Shown piece by piece: positions 1 to 9,419 of a stretch of 64,000 bases of DNA (its first letter is position 1; every line of letters starts with the position of its first letter). Source of the stretch: Gemmataceae bacterium. GTDB lineage: Bacteria > Planctomycetota > Planctomycetia > Gemmatales > Gemmataceae. The DNA is taken from positions 3,009,586 through 3,073,585 of the forward strand of contig LR594584.1 of assembly GCA_901538445.1 (NCBI GenBank), read 5' to 3'. Below the pieces are notes generated by a model. That model was not told the DNA's origin, made no database searches, and saw only the letters and a program-made list of their open reading frames with translations. The position numbers were made by a program, and so were the translations under genes.

Positions 1-1485
1 TCCTGCTGCCTTGGGGGGCGACTCAACGCTGCTGATGGGGCGAACCCAACTCCCCCCGCGGGTGCCGCGAACCCCGATTCGTTTCGCTCCGAGGACCTCA
101 TCATCCCCGCCGGCGACCGCCAGTTGGCCGGAACCTTGTACACACCCCGGTCCGGGCCGCCGGCCCCCGCCGTGGTCTTCGTCCACGGTGCGGGACCGGG
201 CGTGCGCGGCGACCGCTACCACGAATTGGCCCGGCACTTTGCCCGAAAAGGTGTGGCCGCCCTGATCTACGATAAGCGGGGGTGCGGCGCGTCCACGGGC
301 GACTGGACGCGGGCCGGCATGCAGGACCTGGCAGACGACGCGTTGGCCTGCGTGCAGTTGCTCCGCGGCCGGGCGGACGTCAACCCGAATCGGGTCGGCC
401 TGTGGGGACTGAGCCAGGGGGCGAGCGTCATCCCCATCGCGGCCGCCCGCACCCCGGACGTGGCCTTCGTGATCGCCGTGGGAGGCTGTCTGGACTTCGA
501 AGAGCAAATGCGCTTCTTCCGGGCCAACGTCTTTCGCCGCCTCGGTCATCCGCCGGCCGCATTGGACCTCGCCAACAAGGCCTCTCTGATCCAGGTCGAT
601 CTCAGCAACCGCGTCCGCTCCGGGCGTTTGCCGGCCCCGCGGGCGTGGCGAGACTCCTGCCGGTTCGAATACGACCTCGACCAGGCAGTGGTCTGGCGAC
701 AGGTCCGCCAGCCCGTCCTCGCCGTCTACGGCGAAAAGGATCGGCACGTGCCACTGGCGGAGAACATCGCCGGGCTGTCCGCGGCCGTGGAGCGGTCCGG
801 CAACCGGGACTTCACGCTGATCATTTACCCCGACGCGAGACACTCCATCGGCAGAACGCGGACCGGCGAACAGAACGAACCGTGGGCCGGCTACGTCCCC
901 GAGTATCTGGACGACATGACCGATTGGGTCCTGCAACAGGCCGGCGGGGTCAAGAGGCCCGACGGGTGGCCGCAGCGGGGCCGGGCCGGGGAGTCGTACC
1001 AACCCTTTCCCGCCGAGCGGTACGATCGCCTCAGGTGGTACGGCAACGGCCCGGTCCAGGCGATCCAGTTCGTCGTCTTTGTGGTGGCGTTTCTCGTCGG
1101 CGCGGTGGCCGGGACCGTCCGCTTGGTTCGCGGGCGGCGCCGCGATCCGGCTCCGGCGGCCGCCCGGGTGAGGGACTGGCTGACGCCGGTGGCGACCGGT
1201 GTGAGCGTCCTGAACCTGGCGCTGTTGACCGGCCTGGTTGCTCTCACGCTCGGCCTCGCTAACCAATTGGAACCGAGCTATCCCGGGGTGTTGAACTGGC
1301 TGCCTTTGGCTGGTTCGTTGTCGGTCGGTTTGACGCTGACGTTGTTGGCGCTTCTTGGCGCACGTTGGCGTGCGCCGTCGGGCTCCCGACGAAAAAGGAT
1401 CGGTCGGGTCCTGTTCGCGATCTGCGCGATCGCATTCGTCCCGTTCCTGCACTACTGGAACCTTCTGGGGCTGGCCTGGCGCTGA
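1..1485 (+). CDS. alpha/beta hydrolase with C-terminal membrane domain (5' end outside window)
   Basis: The reading frame is open from base 1 and already encodes a strand-like lead-in (LIIPAGDRQLAGTLYTP) before the first possible start (TTG at 124), so the gene probably begins upstream of the window. The alpha/beta hydrolase fold shows an oxyanion HG motif (FVHGAGPG), a nucleophile elbow GLSQGA, an acid region YGEKDRHVP and a catalytic His in DARHSIG, the order seen in dienelactone-hydrolase/S9-like esterases. The last 120 residues contain about three to four hydrophobic helices, which would anchor the enzyme in the membrane. The substrate is unknown. Confidence 0.8.
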   Translation, partial: SCCLGGRLNAADGANPTPPAGAANPDSFRSEDLIIPAGDRQLAGTLYTPRSGPPAPAVVFVHGAGPGVRGDRYHELARHFARKGVAALIYDKRGCGASTGDWTRAGMQDLADDALACVQLLRGRADVNPNRVGLWGLSQGASVIPIAAARTPDVAFVIAVGGCLDFEEQMRFFRANVFRRLGHPPAALDLANKASLIQVDLSNRVRSGRLPAPRAWRDSCRFEYDLDQAVVWRQVRQPVLAVYGEKDRHVPLAENIAGLSAAVERSGNRDFTLIIYPDARHSIGRTRTGEQNEPWAGYVPEYLDDMTDWVLQQAGGVKRPDGWPQRGRAGESYQPFPAERYDRLRWYGNGPVQAIQFVVFVVAFLVGAVAGTVRLVRGRRRDPAPAAARVRDWLTPVATGVSVLNLALLTGLVALTLGLANQLEPSYPGVLNWLPLAGSLSVGLTLTLLALLGARWRAPSGSRRKRIGRVLFAICAIAFVPFLHYWNLLGLAWR

Positions 1486-1666
1486 CCGCGCTCGAACGGT
1501 AGGAGCCGCGGTGTGGCCGGAGCGTCCCACTTCTCAGCACTCACGCCGTGAAGCGAGCGGGACAAATCTCGACCGAATGGCCGGGTTTCCATTTTTCCGT
1601 GACGCGCCGCCGCACATGCCCACAAGATGGATAGCGAGCCGAGGTGGTTCGCTCGTGGAGGTTTCG

Positions 1667-3514
1667 ATGTCGCACGCCGCTCTCTCCGTGATCGTCGCCC
1701 GTGCGTCGCGATCCGCCGATCCGTCCCCGGAAACCGACGGCGGGTTGCTCGCCCGGTTCGCCGCCACCCGCGATGACGTGGCGTTTACCGAACTCGTGCG
1801 CCGGCTCGGCCCGATGGTCCTGGGCGTGTGCCGTCGGGTCGCACGAGACACCCATCTTGCAGAGGATGCGTTTCAGACCGCGTTCGTCGTACTCGCCCGC
1901 CGCGCCGCGGACGTTCGCCCGCCCGAAGCCGTTCGGGGCTGGCTGTACGGGGTCGCGGTCCGCACCGCTCAGGAGGCCCGCGCCATGTCCGCCCGTCGCC
2001 TGGCCCGTGAAGTTCCGGTTGCGGAAGTGCCCGATCGTGCCCACGAACCGGCCGAGCCGCCGGACGCGGACGCACTGTGCGTTCTCGACGAGGAAGTCGC
2101 CGCGCTGCCGGAGCGCCTTCGCTCGGCGGTCGTGCTGTGCGAACTCGACGGGCTGAGCCGGCAGGACGCGGCTGGGCAGTTGGGCGTCCCCGAAGGCACG
2201 CTCTCGAGTCGGCTGGCGAAGGCGCGAAAGGTCCTCGCCGACCGGCTCAAGAGGCGCGGGCTCGTCCTTCCGGCGGCCGGACTGACGGTGCTCGCCCATG
2301 CGACCGTCCCGTCCCTGCTTGCGGCACAAACCTCCACGCTCTCGATCTCCGGCGTATCGGTTCCGGCCGGTGTCGCCGTCCTCACCCAGAAGGTGTTCCG
2401 AACAATGCTCTTCTCCAGACTCAAATCCGCTTCCTTGCTCGTCCCGCTCGTTGCCGGGTTGTTCGGTGCCGCCGTTCTCGCCTCGGCCCCATCAAGCGCC
2501 GAGCCGCCTCAGACGCGACCCGTGCCGGTCACGTTCGCCCCGGTCGCGCCGGTCACGTTCGCCCCGGTCGCGGCGAAGGTCGATCCGGAGCCGCTCCCCA
2601 AGGGGCCGAACAAGGTCCTGTTCCATCGCAACGGCCAACTCGCCCTCATCGACCCGGACGGTAAGAACGAGGCGAAGACGGGCGACGATAACGGCAAACT
2701 CCTCCACAGCGCGGCCCTCTCGCCGGACGGCAAATCGGTTGCCGCGCTGGTACGCGGACCGGTGCCGCCCGAGAACGGCCCGAAGCGGCGGCCCGCAATT
2801 CTCCACGTTCGCGGGTTGGAAGAGAAGGAACCCGGTACCGATCTCGGCGTCGTCGGGCACATGCTCGCGTGGTCCCCGGACGGGACCGAGATCCTCTGCT
2901 GCGACTTCGGAGAGAATGCGGACATGAAACCGGAGGCGACGAGTACCATCGTGACCGTGAAGACGAAGGAGAAGCGGGTCCTGAAGTTGCCGAACGACCA
3001 ACTCCTCACGGACTGGTCCCGCGACGGCAAGTTCTTCCTCACCATGCGCGTGAGTGGGAGCCCCGAGAAACCGCGGGCGCGGCTGTACCTGATGAACCCC
3101 GACGGGACCGAGCACAAGGCGCTCACCGAGGAGAACGGGATGTCGTTGTTCGGCCGGCTCTCACCGGACGGCACAAGGGTGCTATTCAATCGCGTGCCGG
3201 TCGGCCCGAACGAGAAGCCGGACCGTCGCAACGCCGAATTGTCCGTCGTCGATGTCGCCACCGGCAAGGTAACAAAAGTTGACGGGGTGCCACCCGGCGG
3301 TGCCGTCGGGGGCTACTGCTGGTCGTCGAACAGCAAGAAGATCGCATACGTGTGGCAGCAGGTTCACGAGGGCAAGCCCGAAGAACTGGTCAAGAAAGAA
3401 ACCGAGTCGCGCATCGTCGTCTGCGACGCGGACGGGAAGAACTCGAAGACGATCGTCTCGGAGAAGGGCGAGGGGCAGTGGAGCCTCACCCTCGGGAGTG
3501 TGGACTGGCGATGA
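1667..3514 (+). CDS. ECF sigma factor fused to a TolB/WD40-like domain
   Basis: The N-terminal 180 residues are a complete ECF sigma-70 factor: region 2 (FTELVRRLGPMVLGVCRRV, DAFQTAFVVLARRA) and region 4 (LPERLRSAVVLCELDGLS, GTLSSRLAKARK). A hydrophobic segment near residue 255 (SLLVPLVAGLFGAAVLAS) is probably a membrane anchor. The C-terminus has repeated LSPDGK / SPDGT / WSRDGK blades typical of TolB/PD40 propellers. Sigma factors with such sensor-like extensions are characteristic of planctomycetes. ATG 1667 is preferred because GGAGG lies just upstream; the frame stays open further upstream but without an RBS. The inference is a membrane-tethered sigma factor that senses signals with its own C-terminus. 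Confidence 0.85.
   Translation: MSHAALSVIVARASRSADPSPETDGGLLARFAATRDDVAFTELVRRLGPMVLGVCRRVARDTHLAEDAFQTAFVVLARRAADVRPPEAVRGWLYGVAVRTAQEARAMSARRLAREVPVAEVPDRAHEPAEPPDADALCVLDEEVAALPERLRSAVVLCELDGLSRQDAAGQLGVPEGTLSSRLAKARKVLADRLKRRGLVLPAAGLTVLAHATVPSLLAAQTSTLSISGVSVPAGVAVLTQKVFRTMLFSRLKSASLLVPLVAGLFGAAVLASAPSSAEPPQTRPVPVTFAPVAPVTFAPVAAKVDPEPLPKGPNKVLFHRNGQLALIDPDGKNEAKTGDDNGKLLHSAALSPDGKSVAALVRGPVPPENGPKRRPAILHVRGLEEKEPGTDLGVVGHMLAWSPDGTEILCCDFGENADMKPEATSTIVTVKTKEKRVLKLPNDQLLTDWSRDGKFFLTMRVSGSPEKPRARLYLMNPDGTEHKALTEENGMSLFGRLSPDGTRVLFNRVPVGPNEKPDRRNAELSVVDVATGKVTKVDGVPPGGAVGGYCWSSNSKKIAYVWQQVHEGKPEELVKKETESRIVVCDADGKNSKTIVSEKGEGQWSLTLGSVDWR
2525..2572 (+). repeat. 24-bp tandem duplication inside the ECF fusion gene
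   Basis: Two perfect adjacent copies of a 24-bp unit encode PVTFAPVA twice, in the linker just after the membrane segment of the sigma-factor fusion. It is an in-frame expansion of a flexible linker. Confidence 0.8.
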
Positions 3515-3618
3515 CTCGACGGACGCACGGGCGTCGCTGGGGATCGGCCGGCTCGGTCGGAAGACGACAGCGTGACTTTTCTTGGTGAGTTGCTCATCTC
3601 GTGCTCTGCACCGGAAGG

Positions 3619-4026
3619 TCATTCGACCGTAATGCCGAGCTGCAGGAACCAACCGGCCCGGTCCCAGTACCCACGCTGGAACCGGATCTGCCCGTCGACG
3701 ATGTGGAAGAACCCGCACCCCCGGAGCGTGAACGTCTTCCCGTTCGGCTGCCGCCCCGCGAACTCGCCCAGCCACGTCGCCCCGCCCGACCACTCGAGCA
3801 TCACCCACTCGCCGTCCTGGTGCATGGCCTCGACGGTCGTGTAGCTATCCGGAAAGGCCGCGAAGAATCCCCGCGAGTCGCGGATGATGGCGTCGCGCCC
3901 GACCACCGGCTCCCCTGCGGCCACCTGGTGGTTGGTCGCCTCGGGGTGGTAGAGCGGGATCAGGGCGTCTGCATCCCGCCGGTTGAACGCATCCACCCAC
4001 GCAAGCATCACGACTTTGGCGGTCAT
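3619..4026 (-). CDS. SnoaL-like polyketide-cyclase-fold protein
   Basis: A 135-residue protein of the SnoaL/NTF2-like fold: N-terminal helix with AFNRRDADALIPLYHPEA, then a conical beta sheet (WVMLEWSGGATWLGEF, GRQPNGKTFTLRGCGFFHIVDGQI, YWDRAGWFLQLG). The phrase around the H-x-x-x-G-x-I strand is typical of the ester-cyclase (SnoaL2) subgroup. The family includes cyclases, isomerases and non-enzymatic binders, so the reaction cannot be told. Its ATG overlaps the stop codon of the upstream gene by one base (TGATG), indicating translational coupling to 4026..4601. Confidence 0.8.
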   Translation of the reverse strand: MTAKVVMLAWVDAFNRRDADALIPLYHPEATNHQVAAGEPVVGRDAIIRDSRGFFAAFPDSYTTVEAMHQDGEWVMLEWSGGATWLGEFAGRQPNGKTFTLRGCGFFHIVDGQIRFQRGYWDRAGWFLQLGITVE

Positions 4027-4601
4027 CACGCACTCCAAGGTTTGTGATTGCCGGACACGTCGCTGGCGGCCTTCAAGGGGCGCTGCCATATCAACAGAAT
4101 GTCGGCGCGGGTGAACGCGGTACGCTGTGTGATTTCCAGCCCGTCGGCGGTCATGCGGGTCTCCTGCTCCATCGTCAACCCGAAAACCGGTATCAGGTAC
4201 GAGGCCCCGTCGTGATCCGTCGCGACCTCGCCGCTTCCAGTCCAAACGGTCCGCCTGAGAAAAGGGAAGAAGGCCTCCCGCCCCTCGATCCGGAAACTGC
4301 GGCCGTCGTCTCCGAGGAAGAAGGTCTCCGCGCTGCGGTAGACGGGCACCCCGAAGTTCGACACCCGCGTCGTATGCAGCACCTCGTTGCGGTCCCCGCC
4401 GCTCGCGTAATCGACGGTGGTTCTCAGGACCAAGCCCGACAGCCGGGACGCCAGGCTCGTGGAGCGAAACGACCACTTGTCCGCCCACCGGACGGAGCTC
4501 GCCCGGAGCCCGCGCGGGTCGGTCACCGCGAACCGGATCTTCCCCCGCCAGTGCCCTTCCTTGGCCCGGAAGTACCGGTGATGCGGGGCGTCGGGTTGCA
4601 T
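4026..4601 (-). CDS. conserved hypothetical protein coupled to the SnoaL-like gene
   Basis: A 191-residue soluble protein with no signal peptide. It reads as a series of beta strands (HWRGKIRFAVTD, TTVDYASGG, HTTRVSNFGVPVYRSAETF, GLEITQRTAFTRADILLI), suggesting a lipocalin-like or DUF-type beta barrel, but no family motif is certain. Its TGA overlaps the ATG of the SnoaL-like gene, so the two are one operon and probably act on the same small molecule. Confidence 0.65.
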   Translation of the reverse strand: MQPDAPHHRYFRAKEGHWRGKIRFAVTDPRGLRASSVRWADKWSFRSTSLASRLSGLVLRTTVDYASGGDRNEVLHTTRVSNFGVPVYRSAETFFLGDDGRSFRIEGREAFFPFLRRTVWTGSGEVATDHDGASYLIPVFGLTMEQETRMTADGLEITQRTAFTRADILLIWQRPLKAASDVSGNHKPWSA

Positions 4602-4780
4602 GGGTGACCTCGTTGTCGTTCCGGTCGCGTCGGCCAGGTGGTCTTACTGATGTCGTGATGGGAAGGCGTGCGGAAGCAAAGGGATTCGCCTGACGATGAC
4701 GGGGCAAATGACGATATGCCGGGTAGAGTGGATACAGATCAATCCACCGAGGGCTGTCGCCCTCGGCGGTGGGATGGCGT

Positions 4781-5287
4781 TCAAGCCATCCGGACTTGTT
4801 GCCGGCGAGCCGCGCGCACCGCCTCGCCGAATGACCAGACCGCGATCGCGAGCAGCGCGACGTCCTTGATGAGGAACTGACCGAGCACACTGATGGCCGG
4901 GAACCCACCGAGGTCGCTCACCCACGTGCCGGGGGTGGTCACGAGGAAGCTGAGGGTGCCCAGGAACATCCCGACCGCCATCAGGCTGCCGACGGCCGAC
5001 ACGCGGGGGAACCAGGGACGGGCGGCGATCAGCAATCCGACGATGATCTCGGTCACCCCGAGGATGCTCGACATCCCCCGGACGCCGAACACCGGGTACG
5101 TCCACGCGAAGAACGGGCTGTTCTCGACGAACGGACGGATGCCTTCGGCCTCGTAGGCGGTAAACTTCATCCCACCGATCCACAGCAGGATCAGCACCAG
5201 CCCGTAGCGGAGGGCGTGAACTCCGACGGCTTCGGCACGGGTGCCGAGGTCGGACGGGACGGTATCGAGGCGGTTGAGAGCGGTCAT
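4781..5287 (-). CDS. DUF417/YkgB-like inner-membrane protein
   Basis: 168 residues with four hydrophobic helices (YGLVLILLWIGGMKF, ILGVTEIIVGLLIAARPWF, AVGSLMAVGMFLGTLSFLV, VALLAIAVWSFGEAV). The motif WIGGMKFTAYEAEGI followed by NSPF is diagnostic of the DUF417 family (RclC/YkgB), which in Escherichia coli is tied to reactive-chlorine resistance. The start at 5287 is chosen because AGGAGACGA stands right before it. This fits the oxidative-stress flavour of the neighbourhood; the function is otherwise unknown. Confidence 0.85.
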   Translation of the reverse strand: MTALNRLDTVPSDLGTRAEAVGVHALRYGLVLILLWIGGMKFTAYEAEGIRPFVENSPFFAWTYPVFGVRGMSSILGVTEIIVGLLIAARPWFPRVSAVGSLMAVGMFLGTLSFLVTTPGTWVSDLGGFPAISVLGQFLIKDVALLAIAVWSFGEAVRAARRQQVRMA

Positions 5288-5396
5288 TGTCGTCTCCTGT
5301 TCTGGTGGCAGGGCGGCGACCTTCGTCACCCCGCTTCGCCACGTCTGACGCCGTGACCGCGAGTGGTCTTACCCCGGCGGTGCGAACTTTTTCGGA

Positions 5397-6002
5397 GTGC
5401 TCGTGACTGCGCGGACCAACGAGGACTGGCTGCGGTTACTCGGCGAGGCCGAAGAAGCGGCCGTGGCCGAGCTGAGGGAGGTGCTTCACCGCGGGTTGCG
5501 TCGCGCGCTGGCCGGGCGGGCCGCCGCGGACGACGGGTTCATCGAAGACGTGACACAGGACGGGGTTCTGAAAGTCCTCGGCGGCCTGACGACGTTCCGC
5601 GGCGACAGCCGGTTCACAACCTGGGCCGTCACCGTTGCGGTGCGGGTCGCGTTTACCGAACTTCGCCGGGCGAGGTGGAAGGACGTTTCCCTCGACCGAC
5701 TGGTTGAAGATGCCCCGGCACGACAACCGGCGGCTCCTCCTACGGACACCCCATCGCGGGACGCTCGGCAGGCGTTGCTCGCCGAGATGCGCCGCGTGAT
5801 CGACGCCGACCTGACGGACCGGCAGCGGCAGGCACTGGTGGCCGAGTTCAAGGGGATGCCCCAGGCCGAGATTGCCACCCGGATGGGGCTGACGCGGAAC
5901 GCGCTCTACAAGCTGACGCACGACGCCCGGCAGAGCCTGAAGCGCGGTCTCGAAGCGGCCGGGATCGACGGGGACGAGGTAAGGGCGGCGTTCGACATGT
6001 AG
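5397..6002 (+). CDS. ECF-type RNA polymerase sigma factor
   Basis: About 200 residues with sigma region 2 (DGFIEDVTQDGVLKVLGGL, FRGDSRFTTWAVTVAVR) and region 4 (LTDRQRQALVAEFKGMPQAEIATRMGLTRNALYKLTHDARQSLKR). The start is GTG 5397 or GTG 5403, with GGAG just before. It is followed 29 bp downstream by a small Cys/His protein that looks like its anti-sigma factor. It therefore probably directs transcription of a regulon released when the zinc protein lets go. Confidence 0.85.
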   Translation: MLVTARTNEDWLRLLGEAEEAAVAELREVLHRGLRRALAGRAAADDGFIEDVTQDGVLKVLGGLTTFRGDSRFTTWAVTVAVRVAFTELRRARWKDVSLDRLVEDAPARQPAAPPTDTPSRDARQALLAEMRRVIDADLTDRQRQALVAEFKGMPQAEIATRMGLTRNALYKLTHDARQSLKRGLEAAGIDGDEVRAAFDM

Positions 6003-6031
6003 TCACAGGGGAACCCAACCGAGGAGAACAC

Positions 6032-6274
6032 ATGAGCCTGTCACCGGACGAACTCAAAGAACTGGCCCGGTACGTGCTGCTGACCCGGCCGGACGAGATC
6101 GGCTGCGACGACTGGCTCGGGTACGCGCCGAGCTACGCCGAACTCGTTGCCGCCCATCAGCCCGTTCCGGAGCCGCTTCAGAAGGCGGCCGAACACCTCG
6201 ACATGTGCCCGGAGTGCGCGGAAGAGTTCCGCGGCTTGCTCGCGGCTCTGAAGGAAGACGGCGCGGGTTCATAA
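6032..6274 (+). CDS. small zinc-binding putative anti-sigma factor
   Basis: An 80-residue protein ending in EHLDMCPECAEEF, an H-x3-C-x2-C arrangement like that of zinc anti-sigma (ZAS) domains, which hold ECF sigma factors and release them on thiol oxidation. It has no membrane helix, so it would act in the cytoplasm. A strong RBS (GAGGAGAACAC) precedes ATG 6032. Its role is inferred from the motif and from its position directly behind the sigma gene. Confidence 0.65.
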   Translation: MSLSPDELKELARYVLLTRPDEIGCDDWLGYAPSYAELVAAHQPVPEPLQKAAEHLDMCPECAEEFRGLLAALKEDGAGS

Positions 6275-6493
6275 GGTGATCGCGCCGCGCACATTCCTTC
6301 CCACGTCCTCGTCTCCCACCCCCCGATTCCGCCCGCGGCCCGTGCGAACCACGCGTCCACGTGCTCCCGGCCAACAAATCCCCCGCAACGGGGTAAGGCC
6401 GCCCGCGACCGCGTCGTCTGATGTGGCGTAACGGGGCGGCGAAGTTCGCCGCCCGGCGATGTGGGAACCCTGGCAATCGAACAGGAGGCGGTC

Positions 6494-7912
6494 ATGTCCG
6501 CGAACGGTGCACTTGGTACGCGACAGAAGGCGCTGGCGCTCAACCTCGACGGGACGACATACGGCACGCTCGCCGAGATCGGCGGCGGCCAGGAGGTGGC
6601 CCGGTGGTTCTTCGCCGCCGGCGGCGCGGCCGGGACGGTGGCCAAGACCGTCTCGGCCTACGACATGGCGGTCAGCGACGCGCACTACGGGCCCACCAAG
6701 CGGTACGTCAGCCGGCAGCGACTGGAGGCGATGCTCGACCACGAGTTCGCCCAGGTACGCGACCTGCTGGCCCCCGGCCGCGGGGACGCCAAGCGGTTCT
6801 TCGCGTTCGCCGACACCGTGGCGACCGGCGGCCACAAGAACCCGGGGCCCGGCCACGGTTGGGTCGGCGTCCGGTTCCAGGCCCGCCTGCACGAGGAGCC
6901 GTCCGAGGTCATCGTCCACGCCCACCTGCTCGACCTGGCTCCCGCCGGTCAGCAGGAGGCGCTGGGCGTGCTCGGCGTCAACCTGATCCACGCCGCCTTC
7001 TTCCTCCGGGACGACCCGGCGGACCTGACCGCCGCGCTGATCGACGACCTGTCCCGGGAGCGGGTCGAGGTCGACATGATCAAGCTCTCGGGGCCGGCCT
7101 TCGCGGGAGTGGACAACCGGCTCCAGGCCCTGCAACTGGTGGAGCAAGGGCTGACCGACGCGGCGATGTTCACGGCCGGCGGCGAGGTGGTGCAGGCGTC
7201 GGAGGTGCTCTACAAGAGGCCGGCCCTGGTCAAGCGGTGCACCTTCCGGCCGTTCACGAAGCTCACCGCCGACCTGCTCGACCGGGCGCGGGAGCAGTTC
7301 CTCGACGTGCCGGGCGTCCGCGGCGGGCGGCCCGTCGTGCTCGCGGAGATGACGTTGCGCAGCCTCGACTCGCAGCCCGACGTCGGTCACGGGGACTTCC
7401 TCGCGCGGGCGGACATCCTGGGGGCGCTCGGGTTCGACGTGCTGATCTCGCGGTTCGAGCCGTTCCACGAGTTGGCCGAGTACCTGGCCCGCTCCACCGA
7501 CGCGCCGGTCGGGATCGCGGTCGAGCTGCCCGCGCTCCAACAGTTCCTGGACGAGGGGTCCCATCCCGCCCTGCCGGGCGGCGTGCTCGAGGCGGTCGGG
7601 CGGCTGTTCAAGCGGTCCGTGACGGTGTACGCGTACCCCACGCGAGACCCGGCCACCGGCGGGATTCAGACGGCGGGAGACAGCCCGGTGTCGCCCCCCT
7701 GGCACCACCTCCGCGAGTTGCTGCTCGACCTCGGCCGCGTCGTCCCGATCCGCGACTACGACGAGTCCCTCCTGTCAATCAGCACGCACGACGTCCTGGC
7801 CCGGCTCCAGCGGGGGGATCCGTCGTGGGAGGAGATGGTGCCGGCCGCCGTCGCGGCGACGATCAAGACCGGGCACCTCTTCGGGTGGCGCCCGGACCGC
7901 ACGAGTTCCTGA
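6494..7912 (+). CDS. conserved hypothetical protein of about 472 residues
   Basis: A soluble protein starting MSANGALGTRQKALALNLDG, with AGGAGG six bases upstream of ATG 6494. The sequence is smooth and alpha/beta-rich (TYGTLAEIGGGQEVARWFF, PSEVIVHAHLLDL, LGVLGVNLIHAAFF) with no signal peptide or membrane helix. It resembles a widespread bacterial family that is often mis-annotated in databases; I do not recognise a catalytic motif and assign no function. It stands alone between an ECF unit and a cupin gene. Confidence 0.75.
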   Translation: MSANGALGTRQKALALNLDGTTYGTLAEIGGGQEVARWFFAAGGAAGTVAKTVSAYDMAVSDAHYGPTKRYVSRQRLEAMLDHEFAQVRDLLAPGRGDAKRFFAFADTVATGGHKNPGPGHGWVGVRFQARLHEEPSEVIVHAHLLDLAPAGQQEALGVLGVNLIHAAFFLRDDPADLTAALIDDLSRERVEVDMIKLSGPAFAGVDNRLQALQLVEQGLTDAAMFTAGGEVVQASEVLYKRPALVKRCTFRPFTKLTADLLDRAREQFLDVPGVRGGRPVVLAEMTLRSLDSQPDVGHGDFLARADILGALGFDVLISRFEPFHELAEYLARSTDAPVGIAVELPALQQFLDEGSHPALPGGVLEAVGRLFKRSVTVYAYPTRDPATGGIQTAGDSPVSPPWHHLRELLLDLGRVVPIRDYDESLLSISTHDVLARLQRGDPSWEEMVPAAVAATIKTGHLFGWRPDRTSS

Positions 7913-8061
7913 TGCGGTGGGTAGCCACGCCACCCCTCACTCTCCGGCAGATTTCCGAGAATAATCGCCGACTCCGTCACAAAACGCCCCGCCCGGTTCG
8001 TCCTTGATGCCGAGTGGCGGAACGTCGCCCGGTCATGAATCGCCCGTTCGAGGGAAAGCCA

Positions 8062-8487
8062 ATGGTCCGTGTGACATTCGCGCTGGTAGTGGGAATCGGC
8101 CTCGGTGCCGGCGGACTGATCGCCGCCCGCCACGACGAGAAGCAGCACGGGGCGATCAAAGTGCTGGCCGCCCCGGACATCGTCGAGAAGGTGGACGGCA
8201 AGGAGGCAAAGGCGACGGCCGTCGAGCTGACACTCGAAGCCGGGCAGGCGGGCGACCCGCACCGCCACCCCGGGCCGGTGTTCGGGTACGTGCTCGAGGG
8301 CGAGTACGAGTGGGCCATCGACGACCAGCCGGCCAAGGTCCTCAAGGTCGGCGAGACGTTCTACGAGCCGACCGGCAGCCTGCACCGGGTGTCGAAGAAC
8401 CCGGGCAAGGTGAAGACCCGGGTGCTGGCGTGGGTCGTCCACCCGCGGGACGCCAAGGCCGTTGCCATCCCGGAACCCAAGAAGTGA
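8062..8487 (+). CDS. cupin-domain protein with N-terminal signal/anchor
   Basis: A hydrophobic N-terminus (VTFALVVGIGLGAGGLIA) suggests export or membrane anchoring. The cupin core follows: HRHPGPVFGYVLEGEYEW gives the first motif with two His and a Glu, and GETFYEPTGSLHRVSKNPG the second motif with the third His. Such metal-binding beta barrels include many small-molecule isomerases and dioxygenases. ATG 8062 is chosen because GAGGGAAAG precedes it; ATG 8035 is a possible alternative. It sits just upstream of a co-directional epimerase gene. Confidence 0.8.
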   Translation: MVRVTFALVVGIGLGAGGLIAARHDEKQHGAIKVLAAPDIVEKVDGKEAKATAVELTLEAGQAGDPHRHPGPVFGYVLEGEYEWAIDDQPAKVLKVGETFYEPTGSLHRVSKNPGKVKTRVLAWVVHPRDAKAVAIPEPKK

Positions 8488-8503
8488 CCCGCAGGAGGTT
8501 CGC

Positions 8504-9412
8504 GTGAACGTGTTCGTCGCCGGGGCGAGCGGGGCGATCGGCCGCCCGCTCGTCGCCGAGTTAATCCGCCGGGGGCACGCCGTCACCGGCATGACCCGGT
8601 CGGAGGCGGGTGCCGAGGCCCTCTCGACGCTGAGCGCAGCCGTCGTTCGGGCGAGCGCGTTTGACGCTCCCGACCTGGAGAAGGCCCTGCGCGAGTCGAA
8701 GGCCGAGGTCGTGATCGACGAGCTGACGGCGCTGCCGAAGAGTCCGGCCGATATGGCCGGGGCCGCGGAAGGCGACCGGAAGCTGCGGGTGGAGGGCGGC
8801 GGGAACCTGCTTACCGCCGCGCGTGCGTGCGGGGTACGGCGGTACGTCCAGCAGGCGAGCGGCTTCTTCCTGCGGCCGGGTCCGGGGCTCGGGGACGAGT
8901 CCGAGGGGATGGCCGTGGACGCCACCCCGCGGGTGTCGATCCACGCGCGGACCTACGCCGAGTTGGAGGCGCGGGTGCTGAACGCGGACGGCATCGAGGG
9001 CGTCGCCCTGCGGTACGGGTTCTACTACGGGCCGGGCACCTGGTATCACCCGGACGGGGCGTCCGCCGACATGGTCCGGCGGCAGCAGGTGCCGATCATC
9101 GGCGACGGCGGGGGCGTGTGGTCGTGGGTCCACATCGAGGACGCGGCCCTCGCAACTGCCGACGCCCTGACGATCCCGCCCGGGGTGTACCACGTCGTCG
9201 ACGACGACCCGTCCCCGGTGTCGGCGTGGTTGCCCGCGTTCGCGCGTGCGGTCGGTGCCGCGCCCCCGCCACAAGTGACGGTCGAGCAGGCCCTCGCAAC
9301 CGCAGGGGAGGACGCCGTCTACTACGGAACCCGGCTGCGGGGAGCTTCGAATACCAAGGCGAAGCGGGTATTCGGGTTCAAGCCCCGTCGACTGGAGTGG
9401 CTGGCGAAGTGA
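8504..9412 (+). CDS. NAD(P)-dependent epimerase/dehydratase family protein
   Basis: An extended short-chain dehydrogenase of 302 residues beginning MNVFVAGASGAIGRPLVAEL with the GxxGxxG nucleotide-binding motif. The downstream part (VALRYGFYYGPGTWYHPDG, WSWVHIEDAALAT, GVYHVVDDDP) is typical of NAD-dependent sugar-epimerase-like proteins. The start is GTG 8504 with GCAGGAGG upstream. It lies seven bases before the SigJ-like sigma gene; oxidoreductases of this kind are frequent ECF41 partners. Confidence 0.85.
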   Translation: MNVFVAGASGAIGRPLVAELIRRGHAVTGMTRSEAGAEALSTLSAAVVRASAFDAPDLEKALRESKAEVVIDELTALPKSPADMAGAAEGDRKLRVEGGGNLLTAARACGVRRYVQQASGFFLRPGPGLGDESEGMAVDATPRVSIHARTYAELEARVLNADGIEGVALRYGFYYGPGTWYHPDGASADMVRRQQVPIIGDGGGVWSWVHIEDAALATADALTIPPGVYHVVDDDPSPVSAWLPAFARAVGAAPPPQVTVEQALATAGEDAVYYGTRLRGASNTKAKRVFGFKPRRLEWLAK

Positions 9413-9419
9413 GGGTATC

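Noticed and set aside
6269-7708. Minus-strand open frame of 479 codons
   Set aside because: Antisense to the conserved 472-residue protein; composition is Arg/Gly/Val-rich with no motif.
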